Source of the DNA: Proteiniphilum sp. UBA1403
Lineage (GTDB): Bacteria > Bacteroidota > Bacteroidia > Bacteroidales > Dysgonomonadaceae
Reading direction: 5' to 3'
Assembly (NCBI GenBank): GCA_002305715.1
Contig: DBQD01000042.1
Coordinates: forward strand, 1-64,000
DNA: 64,000 bases
Below the pieces are notes generated by a model that worked only from the letters and a program-made list of their open reading frames with translations, did not search any database and was not told the origin of the DNA. This document shows positions 62,150 through 64,000 of the stretch, in pieces; position 1 is the first letter of the stretch, and the number at the start of each line of letters is the position of its first letter. Made by a program: the position numbers and the translations under genes.

Positions 62150-62249
62150 GTGCCCAAACCGTTCAAAAACCCCTATAAACAGCTGAATATTTGACTATTA
62201 ATCTTGAAAAAAGACTGACTTTTCTTGATGACCATATTAAACATTTCGC

Positions 62250-62257
62250 TACATTTG
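62250..62257 (+). promoter_or_regulatory. -7 box for the DUF4890 gene
   Basis: TACATTTG fits the -7 consensus, 61 bp before the start at 62318. The -33 box is weak. Confidence 0.4.
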
Positions 62258-62317
62258 AGAGTCATATTCAACGTAAACATTTTATTCACTTTATTCAATC
62301 ATTAAAAAATAAACAGT

Positions 62318-62734
62318 ATGAAAAGAGTAGCTTTTATGACAGTTATCGCCATCTTCGCAATGAGCGTATCTTTAATGGCACAAAACCCACAACGTCAAGG
62401 TCAAGGACCCGGAATGAGATTTAGTGCAAAAGAAAGAGCCGAAGCATTGGCAAAACAGGTTGAGTTGACAGATGCTCAGAAGGCTCAAGTGGTTGCACTT
62501 TTTGAGAAACAAGATGCTGCACGTGCTGAACAGTTCGCAAAAATGAGAGATGGTGGCAATCAAGATCGTGAAGCAATGCGTGCTGCCATGCAAAAGACAA
62601 TGGAAGAAAACGATTGTGAACTTGAAAAAATTATCGGAAAGGAAAAAATGGAAAAGCACAAAAAAGAACGTGCAGAAAGAATGCCAAATATGGGAGGTCA
62701 AGGTCGTCGCAACGGACCACGTTCAACAAGGTAA
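62318..62734 (+). CDS. DUF4890 periplasmic protein
   Basis: 138 residues with a Sec signal peptide (about 1-21). The mature part is helical and charged (AKERAEALAKQVELTDAQKAQ, MEENDCELEKIIGKEKMEK), the DUF4890 pattern that resembles Spy/CpxP-like chaperones. Gly/Arg/Asn-rich ends flank it. It may be an envelope stress protein; function is not established. Converges with the binding-protein gene. Confidence 0.82.
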   Translation: MKRVAFMTVIAIFAMSVSLMAQNPQRQGQGPGMRFSAKERAEALAKQVELTDAQKAQVVALFEKQDAARAEQFAKMRDGGNQDREAMRAAMQKTMEENDCELEKIIGKEKMEKHKKERAERMPNMGGQGRRNGPRSTR

Positions 62735-62770
62735 AATGCAACTAAAAAAATTAATCTGCTGATTTTATAA

Positions 62771-62800
62771 ATGGGGCTATCTCAAAAGGAGAGCCTCATT
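62771..62800. terminator. Terminator between convergent genes
   Basis: GGGGCT...AGCCTC with an inner CTC/GAG pairing around AAAAG, then CATTTTTATT on the plus strand. It lies in the 67-bp gap between the convergent DUF4890 and binding-protein genes and likely serves the former. Confidence 0.6.
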
Positions 62801-62801
62801 T

Positions 62802-63626
62802 TTATTTGTAGTAGTGATTGTATATAGATTTGAAAGTTCTCGTCTTTTTGAAATTCTCCAACCATCCATTTAGGCTATCAAGTAACTGTGGTGAGTCGCG
62901 GCGTACCGCCCACGCTTCAAACTGAGTAAAACCAATGTCGGTCACCACATCTATTTCCTCAAATTCTTTGGCCAGTCGTATTGCCAACATCTCATCACAC
63001 ACTGTGAAATCAATATCTCCAGAAGCCACCATAATTACCAGCTGTTCAGGGCCGTAGGTAGGGTCCTCTTTTATATAGATGGTGTCACCAATCTCATGAG
63101 AGAGGTTCGAAAGACGCAAGATAGCAGGTGAATCCTTTGCCACATAAATTGTCTTCTTTGCCAGTTGAAGCTGCTGTCGGATGGGTTCAATGCTGTCGTT
63201 ATACAAAGCCTTGCGTTGCACCAGCACCTGCTTATTGAGTGTTATGGGAGTGGTAAATGCAACGTCATCCTTCAGTTTTGCATTTACAGGTATATTGCGT
63301 GCCACGAGATCGTAACGATGGTTTTGCAACCCTTTGAGGCTCTCTTCTAGGCTATTTTCCAAGGTCAGCTGCACCCTCACACCCCATTCTTTCTCCAATG
63401 CCCGCATCATCTCCAGTTGAAAACCAGTTGCAGAATCACCCTCCACATAATAGCCGATGGTGTTGTAGTCCGTGACAACGTGCAATTCACCCAACTCAAC
63501 TATCTCTGGATAATCTCGTGGAGTTGAATGGGGTTTATCCGCACGATTAATCGCGAGGTACAAAGCAATCATGGTTACAACAACCAAGCAGAGTAGAATG
63601 AGATATAAATATAGTTGTCTCTTCAA
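62802..63626 (-). CDS. Periplasmic solute-binding protein (MltF N-domain-like)
   Basis: 274 residues. The N-terminus has a single hydrophobic segment (about 5-26, LYLYLILLCLVVVTMIALYL) and then the periplasmic-binding-protein fold of SBP_bac_3: LHVVTDYNTIGYY, GFQLEMMRALEKEWGV, YDLVARNIPVNAKLKDDVAF. This is the N-domain seen in MltF, but the lytic transglycosylase domain is missing, so it ends right after the sugar/amino-acid-binding domain. It may be a membrane-anchored sensor or binding protein. It starts 10 bp after the putative porin on the same strand. Confidence 0.82.
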   Translation of the reverse strand: MKRQLYLYLILLCLVVVTMIALYLAINRADKPHSTPRDYPEIVELGELHVVTDYNTIGYYVEGDSATGFQLEMMRALEKEWGVRVQLTLENSLEESLKGLQNHRYDLVARNIPVNAKLKDDVAFTTPITLNKQVLVQRKALYNDSIEPIRQQLQLAKKTIYVAKDSPAILRLSNLSHEIGDTIYIKEDPTYGPEQLVIMVASGDIDFTVCDEMLAIRLAKEFEEIDVVTDIGFTQFEAWAVRRDSPQLLDSLNGWLENFKKTRTFKSIYNHYYK

Positions 63627-63636
63627 TTCAAAGGAA

Positions 63637-64000
63637 TTAATTATGCAGATTCACAGAAAGACCTAACTTCAAACCAAAAGGGTTGACCGGATAACCAGGC
63701 ATCGTAAAATAGTCCTGTGGCTTGATTACCTTTGTTGCTACGTTGTAGAACATCACGAAAAAGCGTGTCTGCTTCAAGTGAAAATTAGCGTAGACTGTCG
63801 AGATTGGATAGTTGCCGATTTCCCGATCCTGTTGATTATAAAATTGCAATAATGCCGGCTCGTACCCCGGTGCAAAATACTTGGTATGATAATGCGCATC
63901 AACTCCAAACTGGAACGTAAGCTCGTTCACAATCTTCGTCTTCAAATACATATTTGAATAGGCGCTGAGTTCTGGCAACGGTATCGCATCTTCGTTACTC
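63637..64000 (-). CDS. Putative porin, C-terminal part (cut by window end)
   Basis: The last ~121 residues of an outer-membrane beta-barrel. Alternating polar/aromatic strands (YLKTKIVNELTFQFGVDAHY, FFVMFYNVATKVI) and the final strand NPFGLKLGLSVNLHN suit a Bacteroidetes putative-porin family. The frame continues without stop past an internal TTG (63978) to the window edge, so the N-terminal part lies outside. The downstream binding protein (10-bp gap) makes a plausible uptake pair. Confidence 0.7.
   Translation of the reverse strand, partial: SNEDAIPLPELSAYSNMYLKTKIVNELTFQFGVDAHYHTKYFAPGYEPALLQFYNQQDREIGNYPISTVYANFHLKQTRFFVMFYNVATKVIKPQDYFTMPGYPVNPFGLKLGLSVNLHN

Noticed and set aside
62191..62424. 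77-residue ORF overlapping the DUF4890 start
   Set aside because: It overlaps the promoter and start of a well-supported secreted protein in another frame and has no family features.

Overview
The window is a contiguous, densely coded stretch of a Bacteroidales-type chromosome. A member of the Dysgonomonadaceae/Porphyromonadaceae/Tannerellaceae group is my best guess from gene content. The supporting signs are promoters of the Bacteroidetes form (TTTG, 19-21 nt, TAnnTTTG), absence of strong Shine-Dalgarno sequences, and Bacteroidetes-restricted families (DUF5606, DUF5687, DUF4890, secreted GH2 and GH29 enzymes). The MurNAc-salvage gene set resembles the one known in Tannerella forsythia. I see no insertion sequence, prophage, CRISPR array or rRNA.

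Layout. 1-11 kb is housekeeping: an AlkD-like glycosylase (cut by the window edge), a 2-hydroxyacid dehydrogenase, two identical tRNA-Asn genes, miaA, rpoN, a PAP2-like membrane protein, gcvH-purE, a dipeptidyl peptidase III lipoprotein and folC. 11-12.4 kb is thyA-folA. 12.4-24.4 kb is the most coherent functional block, a peptidoglycan/MurNAc salvage cluster. It holds a secreted amidase whose catalytic domain is interrupted by a golvesin-like insert, a two-domain GT2 protein, a SpoIID/LytB-like protein, AmpG, a decayed NamZ (exo-muramidase) gene, MurT-MurK-MurQ, a small unknown protein and a frameshifted esterase. FemAB-like and GNAT genes follow.

26-35.7 kb carries a FabH-like synthase, a carboxynorspermidine synthase with an unusual leader, pyrBI, a flavin reductase, a MetA predicted to be an acetyltransferase, a lactonase, DUF5606, cdsA, a small wHTH protein and galE. 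35.8-43 kb has a second GNAT/FemAB-like protein, a non-coding stretch with a candidate small RNA and a tiny hydrophobic ORF, plsC, a small membrane protein, NfeD, a FolK-like protein and a RelA/SpoT protein with a ruined hydrolase site. 43-52 kb has beta-mannosidase, an MFS exporter, a frameshifted LuxR-type response regulator and three secreted proteins (TPR, lipoprotein, lectin-like/OmpA). 52-64 kb has proS-menA, an alpha-L-fucosidase, a HerA-like ATPase, a DUF5687/ABC pair, a DUF368 polyprenyl-phosphate transporter, DUF4890, and a binding protein downstream of a putative porin cut by the window end.

How the genes work together. The salvage block gives a plausible route from cell-wall fragments to central metabolism: amidase releases peptides, AmpG imports anhydro-muropeptides, MurT imports MurNAc, MurK phosphorylates it and MurQ converts MurNAc-6-P to GlcNAc-6-P. 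The local exo-muramidase that would feed MurT is a pseudogene. Three genes here are disrupted (the NamZ remnant, the esterase and the response regulator). The last two are single-base lesions that could be sequencing errors or recent mutations. Positions are read by eye, and homopolymer lengths in particular should be rechecked.
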